From Alphaproteobacteria bacterium (GTDB lineage: Bacteria > Pseudomonadota > Alphaproteobacteria > SP197): a stretch of DNA of 64,000 nt. Shown here in pieces: positions 41,748 to 50,185 of the stretch (the stretch's first letter is position 1; each line of letters opens with the position of its first letter). Below the pieces are notes generated by a model that ran no database searches, was not told the DNA's origin, and saw only the letters and a program-made list of their open reading frames with translations. Location of the stretch: assembly GCA_009694045.1 (NCBI GenBank), contig SHVY01000001.1, positions 1-64,000 on the forward strand, written 5' to 3'. Position numbers and translations under genes: made by a program.

Positions 41748-41850
41748 CGATCAATTTGGCGACTGCCGCTGGTCCGGGCATGCTAGGATCGCGTAATTGA
41801 AAGAGGGCGACCATCACCCCTCGCGAACCGCCAAGGGAGGCTCACGAACC

Positions 41851-42771
41851 ATGCTCACGAGAAGGCTATCCGTCGCGGCGCTCGGGCTCGCGGCCGCGCT
41901 CGCCGGCGCCAACGCCGCGCGGGCCGAGGTCCCGGAATCGACCGACGTCATCAAGCTCGCCGTCCTCGAATGGACCGGCCAGCACATCACCGTCTTCATT
42001 GCCGGCGAAATCCTCACCCGCATGGGCTATGCGGTGGAGTACGTGACCGCCGGGTCCTATCCGTCGGCGACCGCCACGGCGGACGGCGACCTGACCGCTT
42101 CGCTCGAGCTGTGGGACAACAATCTCGGCGACTTCTGGCCGAAGCTCGAGGCCGAAGGCAAGGTCGAGAAGCTCACCGATCTCGGTCTCGACGGCCGCGA
42201 GGGGTTCCTCTACCCGAAGTTCGTCGAGGAGATGTGCCCGGGCATGCCCGCCTGGGATGCCTTCGTCGGCTGCGCCGAGCTGTTCGCCACGGCGGAGACG
42301 ACCCCGGCGGGCCGCTTCGTCGAGTATCCGGCCGATTGGGGCACCCGGGCGACCACCCTGTTCACCGAGGAGGGCCTGAACTTCGAGGCCATCCCGGCGG
42401 GCAGCGAAGGGTCGCTCGTGGCCGAGCTGAAGAGCGCGGTCGAGAAGAAGCAGCCGCTGGTCATGATGTTCTGGGCGCCGCACTGGGTGCTCGCGAACTT
42501 CGACACCGGCTGGGTCGAGATCCCCGACGATCTGCGCATCAAATACAGCATCCAGAAGCCGCACATGTGGACCTACGTGTGGCCCGAGATGAAGAACAAG
42601 TGGCCGGCGGCCTACAACTTCCTCAAGGCCTATCGCGTCGATACCGGCGAGCAGCAGATCATGATGGGCCTGGTCGATAACGATGACCAGGACGCCCAGG
42701 AAGTCGCCAAGAAGTGGGTCGACGAGCACGAGGACGTGTGGAAGCCCTGGGTCGATCAGGCAATGATGTAG
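41851..42771 (+). CDS. Glycine betaine/quaternary-amine ABC transporter substrate-binding protein (copy 2)
   Basis: Signal peptide; KLAVLEWTGQHITVFIAGEILTRMGYAVEYVTAGSYPSA; paralogue of 6157..7128. Confidence 0.9.
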   Translation: MLTRRLSVAALGLAAALAGANAARAEVPESTDVIKLAVLEWTGQHITVFIAGEILTRMGYAVEYVTAGSYPSATATADGDLTASLELWDNNLGDFWPKLEAEGKVEKLTDLGLDGREGFLYPKFVEEMCPGMPAWDAFVGCAELFATAETTPAGRFVEYPADWGTRATTLFTEEGLNFEAIPAGSEGSLVAELKSAVEKKQPLVMMFWAPHWVLANFDTGWVEIPDDLRIKYSIQKPHMWTYVWPEMKNKWPAAYNFLKAYRVDTGEQQIMMGLVDNDDQDAQEVAKKWVDEHEDVWKPWVDQAMM

Positions 42772-42780
42772 TGCGAGCGT

Positions 42781-42810
42781 GCGATGGGGCCGGGCAACCG
42801 GCCCCATCGC
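42781..42810 (+). promoter_or_regulatory. Perfect intercistronic hairpin with GCAA tetraloop
   Basis: GCGATGGGGCCGG GCAA CCGGCCCCATCGC, no following T-tract. Confidence 0.85.
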
Positions 42811-42826
42811 GCATTTGGGGAGCGCC

Positions 42827-44929
42827 ATGACCGTAGCGAATGTCGATGTCGGCCGCCGCGCGGACCGCGTGGCGCGCGATCCCGCGATGGTGCTTTGGGC
42901 GGCGATCGGGGTCGTGGTGGTCGCCGCGTTCGGACTCAGAAGTTCGCTTCCCTGGCTCGACGATCTGCCGAAGGACCTGATCCTGCCGCTGAACGATTGG
43001 TTCAACGCCGGCATGGACTGGTTCGTCGCCACTTTCAAGGTGGTCTTCCGGGCCGTGAGCTGGACCGTCGAATGGCCCATGGTCTGGCTTCAGGCCGTGC
43101 TGGCCTGGCTGCCCTGGCCGGCGACGATGATGGGCTTCGTGGCGCTGGGGCTGGTCGCGGGCGGGGTCCGGCTGGCGATCTTCACCCTGTTCGCGATGCT
43201 TTACATGCTGGTCACCGGCTATTGGGATCCGAGCATGAATACCCTCGCCATGGTGGGGGTTTCGGTGCCCCTGTCGGCGGGCATCGGATTGACCCTCGGG
43301 ATCATCGCGTTCAAGAGCCGGCGGGCGGAGCGCATCGTGCAGCCCACGTTGGACCTGATGCAGACGGTGCCGACGTTCGCCTACCTGATACCGATTCTCC
43401 TGCTGTTCGGGTTCGGCCCCGTGGTCGGCCTGATCGCCGGCGCGATCTACGCCGCGCCGCCGATGGTCCGGAACGTGATCCTCGGCCTGCAGCGCGTGCC
43501 GAGCGACATCGTCGAATCGGGGCGCATGGCCGGGTGCACCAAACGCCAGCTTCTGTGGTGGGTGCAGGTGCCCGCCGCCATGCCGACGATCCTGATCGGC
43601 CTCAATCAGACGATCCTTGCGGCCCTCAGCATGGTGATCATCGCCTCGGTGATCGGCAGCTTCGCCGACGTCGGCTGGGCGCTCCTCAACACCATGCGCA
43701 AGGCCGAGTTCGGGCAGAGCCTGCTCGCCGGGCTGGTGATCGTGCTGATCGCCATGGTGTTCGACCGCATGAGCCGCGGCTTCGCCGAGCGTCAGGGGAT
43801 CAGCCGCGTTCAGGGCGGCGGGTTCCTTGCGCGGCACCGGACGTGGCTGGTGACCTTGGGCGGGATGGTGGTGGCGGTTCTGCTCGCCCAGGCGATCGCG
43901 CCCCTGCACGACTATCCGAAGGGCTGGGTCATCGGCGTGGCCCAGCCGCTCAACGACATGGTCTCGTTCATCAACACCACCTTCCCCGACTCGATCGATT
44001 GGGTGAAGGAGCGCATCCTGTTCTATTTCCTTCTCCCCTTGCGCAGCGGCTTCGCCCTGGTCGTGAAACCCCAGACCTGGGGATTCGATCTCACGCCGAT
44101 GATCTCGGCGATCTACGTCGTCGTCACCGGGGCGGCGGTGCTCCTGGCGGCCCGTGCCTGGTCGTGGCGCGCCGGCGTCGGGGTCGCGATCTTCGTCGGG
44201 CTCTACTACTTCGGAATGGTCAACGTGCCGTGGCTTGCCTTCGCGGCCGTCGTGCTGGCGCTCGCCTGGCAGATCGCCGGCTGGCGGGTGGCGGCCTTTG
44301 CGGCCTTCGCCATGGGGTTCATGCTCCTGACCGGCGTGTGGACCCAGGTGATGATGTCGGTCTACCTGTGCGGCGCCGCGGTGCTGATTGCCAGCCTGAT
44401 CGGCTGCTCGATCGGCATCTGGTCCGCGCGCAACGACCGTGTCTCGCGGGTGGTGAGCCCGATCGTCGACACGCTGCAGACGATGCCGACCTTCGTCTAC
44501 CTGATCCCCGTCATCATGTTCTTCCAGGTCGGTGACCTGCCGGCGCTCCTCGCCATCATCTCCTATGCGATCACCCCGGCGATCCGCTACACCGAGCACG
44601 GCATCCGCAGCGTACGCCCCGAGGTGGTGGAGGCCGCCCAATGCATGGGCTGCTCGAAGCGGCAGCTGCTGTGGCAGGTGCAACTGCCGTTGGCGTTGCC
44701 CGAGATCATGCTGGGGATCAACCAGACGATCATGTTCGGCCTCGCCATGCTGGTGGTCTCCGCCCTGGTCGGGACCAAGGAGTTGGGCCAGCTCGTCTAC
44801 CGTGCGCTCACCTCGGCCGACCCCGGCAAGGGGGCCATCGCCGGGTTGAGCATGGCCTTCATCGCGATCATCGCCGACCGTATCGTCCAGGCCTGGAGCG
44901 CGAAGAAGAAGGCCGCACTGGGGCTCTAA
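42827..44929 (+). CDS. Fused tandem ABC transporter permease (two ProW-like domains in one chain)
   Basis: Two EAA-type loops: VESGRMAGCTKRQLLWWVQVPAAMPTILIGLNQTI and VEAAQCMGCSKRQLLWQVQLPLALPEIMLGINQTI; ~700 aa. Confidence 0.93.
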   Translation: MTVANVDVGRRADRVARDPAMVLWAAIGVVVVAAFGLRSSLPWLDDLPKDLILPLNDWFNAGMDWFVATFKVVFRAVSWTVEWPMVWLQAVLAWLPWPATMMGFVALGLVAGGVRLAIFTLFAMLYMLVTGYWDPSMNTLAMVGVSVPLSAGIGLTLGIIAFKSRRAERIVQPTLDLMQTVPTFAYLIPILLLFGFGPVVGLIAGAIYAAPPMVRNVILGLQRVPSDIVESGRMAGCTKRQLLWWVQVPAAMPTILIGLNQTILAALSMVIIASVIGSFADVGWALLNTMRKAEFGQSLLAGLVIVLIAMVFDRMSRGFAERQGISRVQGGGFLARHRTWLVTLGGMVVAVLLAQAIAPLHDYPKGWVIGVAQPLNDMVSFINTTFPDSIDWVKERILFYFLLPLRSGFALVVKPQTWGFDLTPMISAIYVVVTGAAVLLAARAWSWRAGVGVAIFVGLYYFGMVNVPWLAFAAVVLALAWQIAGWRVAAFAAFAMGFMLLTGVWTQVMMSVYLCGAAVLIASLIGCSIGIWSARNDRVSRVVSPIVDTLQTMPTFVYLIPVIMFFQVGDLPALLAIISYAITPAIRYTEHGIRSVRPEVVEAAQCMGCSKRQLLWQVQLPLALPEIMLGINQTIMFGLAMLVVSALVGTKELGQLVYRALTSADPGKGAIAGLSMAFIAIIADRIVQAWSAKKKAALGL

Positions 44930-45012
44930 GGAATTCCGCCGGACGGACCCTGGATTCGCCTGCGGCGGGACCTCTCGGGTCCGCCAGAGAAACCGATATG
45001 GCCAAATGGCGT

Positions 45013-45402
45013 CGCGCTGGCGCCGTTCGAACCGCGGCGCGCCGCAGACGTCCACGCCCTCCTGTGCCATGCCTATGCCGGAAGCGCGCGGGACGTCGCC
45101 GCGTTCGACCGCTGGTGGCCGGCGCTTCACGGTGATGGCGAATACGACCCGGCCCTGGTGTTCCTGGCCGAGGGTACCGGCCACCGGCTCCAGGGCTTCG
45201 CCCATTGCTGGACCAGCGCCTTCGTCAAGGACCTCGCCGTGGCGCCGGCCGCGCGCCGCCTCGCATCGGCCGCGCCCTGATGCTGCACGGGTTCGCCGTG
45301 TTCCAAGGTCGGGGCGCGAGCGTGCTCGACCTCAAGGTCGATCGCGACAACCCGGCCTTGCGCTTCTACGACTCGCTCGGGATGCGGCCGGTCGAGGGGT
45401 GA
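45013..45402 (+). pseudogene. GNAT family N-acetyltransferase, frameshifted
   Basis: Frame 1: VALAPFEPRRAADVHALLCHAYAGSARDVAAFDRWWPALHGDGEYDPALVFLAEGTGHRLQGFAHCWTSAFVKDLAVAPAAR, then shifts to RIGRALMLHGFAVFQGRGASVLDLKVDRDNPALRFYDSLGMRPVEG*. Confidence 0.8.
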
Positions 45403-46578
45403 TCAGGCGGGGAAGGCCACCTGTTCGTGCTCGTAGAAATGGGCCGCGGCGGCCAGCAGCGCGATCGATATGGTCAGCGTGGACAGGACCGCGACGGCCG
45501 CGTGCAACGGGTCCACGGGATCGCCGCGCATGAGCGCGCCGAATAGGACGGTCTGGCCGAGCGTCGGAATCGCCATCATCCACAGCTTTCCCGTCACCGG
45601 CGCGAACACCATGATCATGCCCGGCAGTGACGGCACCAGCGGCAGGAGCCCAAGATAGGTCTGGGTCTCCTTGAAGCTGCGGGTGATGGTCGCGACGATT
45701 ACCTGCAGCGCCACCGCGAAGGCCATGATCGGCAGGGCGAGCACGAAGATCATCACGAACGTGCCCACGCCCGGGTTCACCTTGATGCCGACGTCCGCCA
45801 GCACGACCATGTGGAACATCAACTTGTAGGCGAACAGTGCCGCGGCCACGGCCACGGCGGTGAACACCAGCGACGCGCCGAACTTGCCCAGCATGAGCTG
45901 CCAGCGCGGCACCGGGTTGATCAGCAGGGGCTCGAGCGAGCCGCGCTCGCGCTCCCCGGCGGTGGTGTCGATCGCCAGGTACACCCCGCCGATGAACACC
46001 GTGAAGATCAGGAATGGCGGCAGCATGTTGAGGAAGATGCTGGCGATGGCGCGCCCGCCGGCGACGCTTACGGTCTCCACCTTGATCACCTCGGCGATCT
46101 CGGGATCGAGCCGCAGCCGGGCGAAGCGCTCCTTGCTGAGGATGCGATTGTATTGCTGCACCAAGTCGAGGGTGCGGCCGATGGCGACGATCGAGCCGAG
46201 GCGGGAAGGATCCACGATCATCTTGACCCGAGCCGTGCGGTCGCCCGCGACCAGCGTCTCGTAGTCCGGGGGAACGACGAGGACGAGCGGAATCTTGCCG
46301 GTACGCACCAGCAACTCCGGATCTTCCGTGGGTTCCTCGATCGTCACGCCGTTGCTTTTCAGATGCTCGACGAGCGCCGGTGCGTGTTCCGCCCCTTCCA
46401 TCCACAGGCGCTTCTCGCGGGCCGAGGGCTGGACCACCATGTTGCCGACGAACATGATGAGGGCGCCCAGCAGCAGCGGACCGATCAGCGGGTAGACCAG
46501 TCCCAGCAGCACGGTCCGCTTGTCGCGGATGTTGTCGAGCACCTCCTTGCGGAAGACGGTCAGCGCGCCGTCAAGCAT
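45403..46578 (-). CDS. ABC transporter permease (NatB-like, ABC-2)
   Basis: MLDGALTVFRKEVLDNIRDKRTVLLGLVYPLIGPLLLGALI; TAGERERGSLEPLLINPVPRWQLMLGKFGA. Confidence 0.9.
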   Translation of the reverse strand: MLDGALTVFRKEVLDNIRDKRTVLLGLVYPLIGPLLLGALIMFVGNMVVQPSAREKRLWMEGAEHAPALVEHLKSNGVTIEEPTEDPELLVRTGKIPLVLVVPPDYETLVAGDRTARVKMIVDPSRLGSIVAIGRTLDLVQQYNRILSKERFARLRLDPEIAEVIKVETVSVAGGRAIASIFLNMLPPFLIFTVFIGGVYLAIDTTAGERERGSLEPLLINPVPRWQLMLGKFGASLVFTAVAVAAALFAYKLMFHMVVLADVGIKVNPGVGTFVMIFVLALPIMAFAVALQVIVATITRSFKETQTYLGLLPLVPSLPGMIMVFAPVTGKLWMMAIPTLGQTVLFGALMRGDPVDPLHAAVAVLSTLTISIALLAAAAHFYEHEQVAFPA

Positions 46579-47329
46579 GGACCGCCTCCTTCTCGCTCGC
46601 GGGATCGCGCTGGCGGCCACCCTGGAAACTGACGAACACGTCTTCCAGGTCCGTCTTGCCGGTTTGGCGCCGCAGCTCGTCGGCCGTTCCCTCGGCGACG
46701 ATGCGGCCGTGGCCCATCACGACGATCCGATCACACAGCGCCTGCACTTCGCCCATGATGTGGCTGGACAGAAGCACGCAGCGGCCCTCGTCGCGGATGC
46801 GACGGATAAGGGCGCGCATCGCGCGGCTGGAGGCGACGTCGAGCCCGTTGGTCGGTTCGTCGAACAGCACGTTGTGGGGCTTGTGAACCAGGCAACGGGC
46901 GAGCGCGACCTTCATGGTCTGGCCCTTCGAGAAGCCCTTCGTGCGGCGGTCGGCGAACTCCTCCATGCCCAATTCGGCGATCAGGTCGACGATGCGGGAT
47001 TCCAGATCGGCCCCACCCAGGCCGTGCAGGCGGCCGAAATAGCGCACGTGCTCCCGCGCCGTGAGGCGCGAATAGAGCCCCCGGCTGTCGGGCAGGACCC
47101 CGATCCGCCGCTGCACCGCCCGGCGGTCGGCGATCGAGTCGAGGCCGTCGATCGTCGCGCTGCCGGCATCGGGCTGGAGGATCGTGTACAGGATGCGGAG
47201 CGTCGTCGTCTTGCCGGCGCCGTTGGGGCCGATCAGACCCGTGACCTCGCCGTCGCGCGCGACGAAGCTAACGTCCTCGACCGCCTGAATGTTGCGAAAC
47301 GCCTTGCGCAGGTTCCTTACTTCGATCAT
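46571..47329 (-). CDS. ABC transporter ATP-binding protein (NatA-like)
   Basis: MIEVRNLRKAFRNIQAVEDVSFVARDGEVTGLIGPNGAGKTTTLRILYTIL; FSKGQTMKVALARCLVHKPHNVLFDEPTNGLD. Confidence 0.93.
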   Translation of the reverse strand: MIEVRNLRKAFRNIQAVEDVSFVARDGEVTGLIGPNGAGKTTTLRILYTILQPDAGSATIDGLDSIADRRAVQRRIGVLPDSRGLYSRLTAREHVRYFGRLHGLGGADLESRIVDLIAELGMEEFADRRTKGFSKGQTMKVALARCLVHKPHNVLFDEPTNGLDVASSRAMRALIRRIRDEGRCVLLSSHIMGEVQALCDRIVVMGHGRIVAEGTADELRRQTGKTDLEDVFVSFQGGRQRDPASEKEAVHA

Positions 47330-47472
47330 GCCCAGACCATCGGCGGCTGCGGACCAGAGACCGGACGTTACCCGTGGTCTCTTATTGGATTGGTTAACGC
47401 CACGAAACCGAAGGTTTGCCATGGGGTGGACGAAGCGGCAAGCTCCCTCGACCGAAGGATGGAGATGACGTC

Positions 47473-47859
47473 ATGACGGGCGACGACGCGCGACGGGTGG
47501 TGCGCACGGACGGCGACTTCCTGCCGTTCACCCGGTACGGCGCCGTGATCCCCGGAATGACATGGTTGCCGCTGAGCCACGACCAGAGAACGGGGCAGGG
47601 AAGCTTCCTGCTGCGGATGGCGCCGGGCGCCCGGTCCCGTCCGCACGAGCATACCGACGTCGAGGAGTTCGTCGTGCTGGAGGGCGAGCTCGTGGACAAC
47701 GACGGCCGGGTGATGATGGCGGGAGATTTCGTGAGCAACGCGGCCGGAACCCGGCACTTCTCCACCGCGCCGAAGGGCTGTCTGCTCGCGGTATTCATGC
47801 GCGCCCACAACCGCCCCCTGGACGGCGACGAGATCGCGCGGCTGCCCGGCCCCACCTAG
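47473..47859 (+). CDS. Cupin domain-containing protein
   Basis: RMAPGARSRPHEHTDVEEFVVLEGELVDNDGRVMMAGDFVSNAAGTRH. Confidence 0.88.
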   Translation: MTGDDARRVVRTDGDFLPFTRYGAVIPGMTWLPLSHDQRTGQGSFLLRMAPGARSRPHEHTDVEEFVVLEGELVDNDGRVMMAGDFVSNAAGTRHFSTAPKGCLLAVFMRAHNRPLDGDEIARLPGPT

Positions 47860-48749
47860 GCTTGCAGGCGCAGGCCGGCGTCCTTTGCCCACTGCATGTA
47901 AAGCGCCCGGGCCTTGCGATAGACCGGGCCCGGTTGCATCGCCCGATCTTCGATCCGGGTCACCGGCGAGACCTTCATGTAGTTCCCGGTCGAGAAGATC
48001 TCGTCCGCTTCGCGCACCTCGTCGTAGGTGATGGCGCGCTCCGCCACCGGCAGCCCGGCATCGCCGAGCAGGCCGAGGACCCGGCGGCGGGTGATGCCGG
48101 CAAGGAAGGTACCGTTGGCGGCCGGGGTCGCGACGGCCCCGTCCTTCACGATGAACAGGTTGGACCCGGCGAACTCGGCGACGTTGCCGTCGAGATCGAG
48201 CATCACCGGGTTCGTGAAACCGCGATCCTCCGCCTCCTTGAAGGCGAGGCCGGTGTTCGGATAGAGGCAGGCCGCCTTGGCCACGGTGGGCGCCGTCCTC
48301 GGATCGGGGCGGCGGAAGGGCGACAGGCAGGTGGCGAAGCCCTGGGGCTCGGGCATCGGCATCGCGTCGAGCACGAGGAGGAACTTCGTGCTGGCGGGCT
48401 CGGGGTACATGAACCCGCCGGTCGCCCAGAACGTCGGGCGGACGTAGATCGCCGTTTCGCGGGGAAAGCGGCGGGACCCTTCGAGCGCCAGGGCCAGAAT
48501 CTCGTCGGCCGCGAGGTTGGGGCGAAGGCCCATGGTCTCGGCCGAGCGGATCGCCCGGGCCATGTGCAGATCGAGGTCGGGGGCCAGGCCATCGAACACG
48601 CGCCCGCCGTCGAACACCATGGTCGCCAGCCAGAACGACTGGTCGAGCGGACCCATGACGGCGGGATTGCCCTCGACCCAGCGCCCCTCGGTGAACACCA
48701 GCGATTGCACGATCGGCACTCCCACGGATGACGCAACAGTATGGCCCAT
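47856..48749 (-). CDS. Branched-chain amino acid aminotransferase-like (fold-type IV PLP)
   Basis: TMVFDGGRVFDGLAPDLDLHMARAIRSAETMGL; VAEFAGSNLFIVKDGAVATPAANGTFLAGITRRRVL. Confidence 0.9.
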   Translation of the reverse strand: MGHTVASSVGVPIVQSLVFTEGRWVEGNPAVMGPLDQSFWLATMVFDGGRVFDGLAPDLDLHMARAIRSAETMGLRPNLAADEILALALEGSRRFPRETAIYVRPTFWATGGFMYPEPASTKFLLVLDAMPMPEPQGFATCLSPFRRPDPRTAPTVAKAACLYPNTGLAFKEAEDRGFTNPVMLDLDGNVAEFAGSNLFIVKDGAVATPAANGTFLAGITRRRVLGLLGDAGLPVAERAITYDEVREADEIFSTGNYMKVSPVTRIEDRAMQPGPVYRKARALYMQWAKDAGLRLQA

Positions 48750-48808
48750 CGGCGGCCGAGTTCCCAACCGAACCGTGAACTCGGGGCCGGGTTCGGCTAT
48801 GGTTGGGC

Positions 48809-49897
48809 ATGATCGACGTCTTCCCGATCCTGCGCCGGTTGCTGCACGCCCTGCCGGCCGAGACGGCGCATCGGGTGACGGTGCGGGCCCTGGCCATGGG
48901 GATCGCGCCGTTCGCGCGGGCGACCTCGCGGCCTTCGCTCGCCACCTCGGTCCGCGGCCTGGCTTTTCCCAATCCCATCGGGCTGGCCGCCGGGTTCGAC
49001 AAGAACGCCGAGGCGTTCGCGGCTTCGACGGCGCTGGGCTTCGGGTTCGTCGAGGTCGGCACCGTGACGCCGCGCCCACAATTGGGCAACCCCCGGCCCC
49101 GGCTGTTCCGCCTGCCCGAGGATGGCGCCGTCATCAACCGCATGGGCTTCAACAACGACGGGCTCGACGCGGTTGCCACGCGCCTCGCCCGGCGGTCCGT
49201 GCCGGGCATCGTCGGCGCCAACCTCGGCCGCAACAAGGACAGCGCCGACGCGATCGCCGACTACGTGGCGGGGTTCGACCGGCTGTACGGGCTGGCGGAC
49301 TACCTGACGATCAACGTCTCCTCGCCCAACACGCCGGGATTGCGGGACTTGCAAGCCCGGGAACGGTTGGCGCCCCTCTTGGGCGCGCTGGCCGGGGCGC
49401 GCGCGAAACGGCGGGAGGGCCACCGGCCGATCCTCCTGAAGATCGCCCCCGATCTGCTGGGGGACGAAGCCTGCGCGATCGCCGAGCTCGCCCTCGATCA
49501 CGGGATCGACGGCCTGATCATCGGCAACACCACCACCGCCCGGCCCGTGACGCTCCGGGGCCGCCATCGCGGCGAGGCCGGGGGACTGAGCGGCCGACCC
49601 CTGTTCGAACCATCGACCCGGCTCCTGGCGGCGGTCTATCGCGGCCTGGCGGGGCGATTGCCCCTGATCGGCGTCGGCGGGATCGGCGACGCCGAGGATG
49701 CGTACGAGAAGATCCGGGCGGGGGCGAGCCTGGTGCAGCTCTACACGGCGCTCGTCTACCAGGGGCCGGGCCTGCTCGCTCGCATCCTCGATGGGCTGGC
49801 GGCGCGGCTCGCGGCCGACGGGCTCACGACCATCGGCCAGGCTGTGGGCCGCGACGCGGCCCGTTTCGGGGCAGAAAATCCTAAAGAAGGTCGGTGA
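48809..49897 (+). CDS. pyrD: Quinone-dependent dihydroorotate dehydrogenase
   Basis: FPNPIGLAAGFDKNAEAF, VINRMGFNNDGLDA, TINVSSPNTPGLRDLQ, IIGNTTTARP, GVGGIGDAEDAYEKIRAGASLVQLYTALVY. Confidence 0.96.
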   Translation: MIDVFPILRRLLHALPAETAHRVTVRALAMGIAPFARATSRPSLATSVRGLAFPNPIGLAAGFDKNAEAFAASTALGFGFVEVGTVTPRPQLGNPRPRLFRLPEDGAVINRMGFNNDGLDAVATRLARRSVPGIVGANLGRNKDSADAIADYVAGFDRLYGLADYLTINVSSPNTPGLRDLQARERLAPLLGALAGARAKRREGHRPILLKIAPDLLGDEACAIAELALDHGIDGLIIGNTTTARPVTLRGRHRGEAGGLSGRPLFEPSTRLLAAVYRGLAGRLPLIGVGGIGDAEDAYEKIRAGASLVQLYTALVYQGPGLLARILDGLAARLAADGLTTIGQAVGRDAARFGAENPKEGR

Positions 49898-49913
49898 GGA
49901 GGCCTTCGGCGAG

Positions 49914-49994
49914 CTAGAAGAGGGGCACGGTGGCGATCGCAAGCCACAGGACCTGTAAACCCAGGCCTACAGCCGAGATTGAGGCCATGGCCAT
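49914..49994 (-). CDS. Possible small single-TM peptide (26 aa)
   Basis: MAMASISAVGLGLQVLWLAIATVPLF* in an otherwise empty gap; not in the ORF track. Confidence 0.25.
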   Translation of the reverse strand: MAMASISAVGLGLQVLWLAIATVPLF

Positions 49995-50185
49995 GGCCCT
50001 GGTTGGATTTTTGCGATAGGCTCAATGCCTTGGCGTACACGGAACGTCTCCCCGAGGGTGGTCCCCTGCCCGTTAACCAGAAAGATCCTTGCCAACTCCC
50101 CCTGGGATGGGATGTCAACCGCCGCTTAACCCTATTGCAAGACCTGCCGGGGCAAGCTGGGTCAAAGCCGCTGGAACGGGCGACC

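Noticed and set aside
42659-45205. 848-aa minus-strand ORF antisense to the fused permease
   Set aside because: Low-complexity His/Asp/Arg/Gly-rich composition typical of antisense frames in GC-rich genes; sense strand encodes a clear permease.
49898-50185. tRNA or small RNA gene in the pyrD-EAL gap
   Set aside because: No cloverleaf or T-loop (GGTTCGAATCC) could be drawn.
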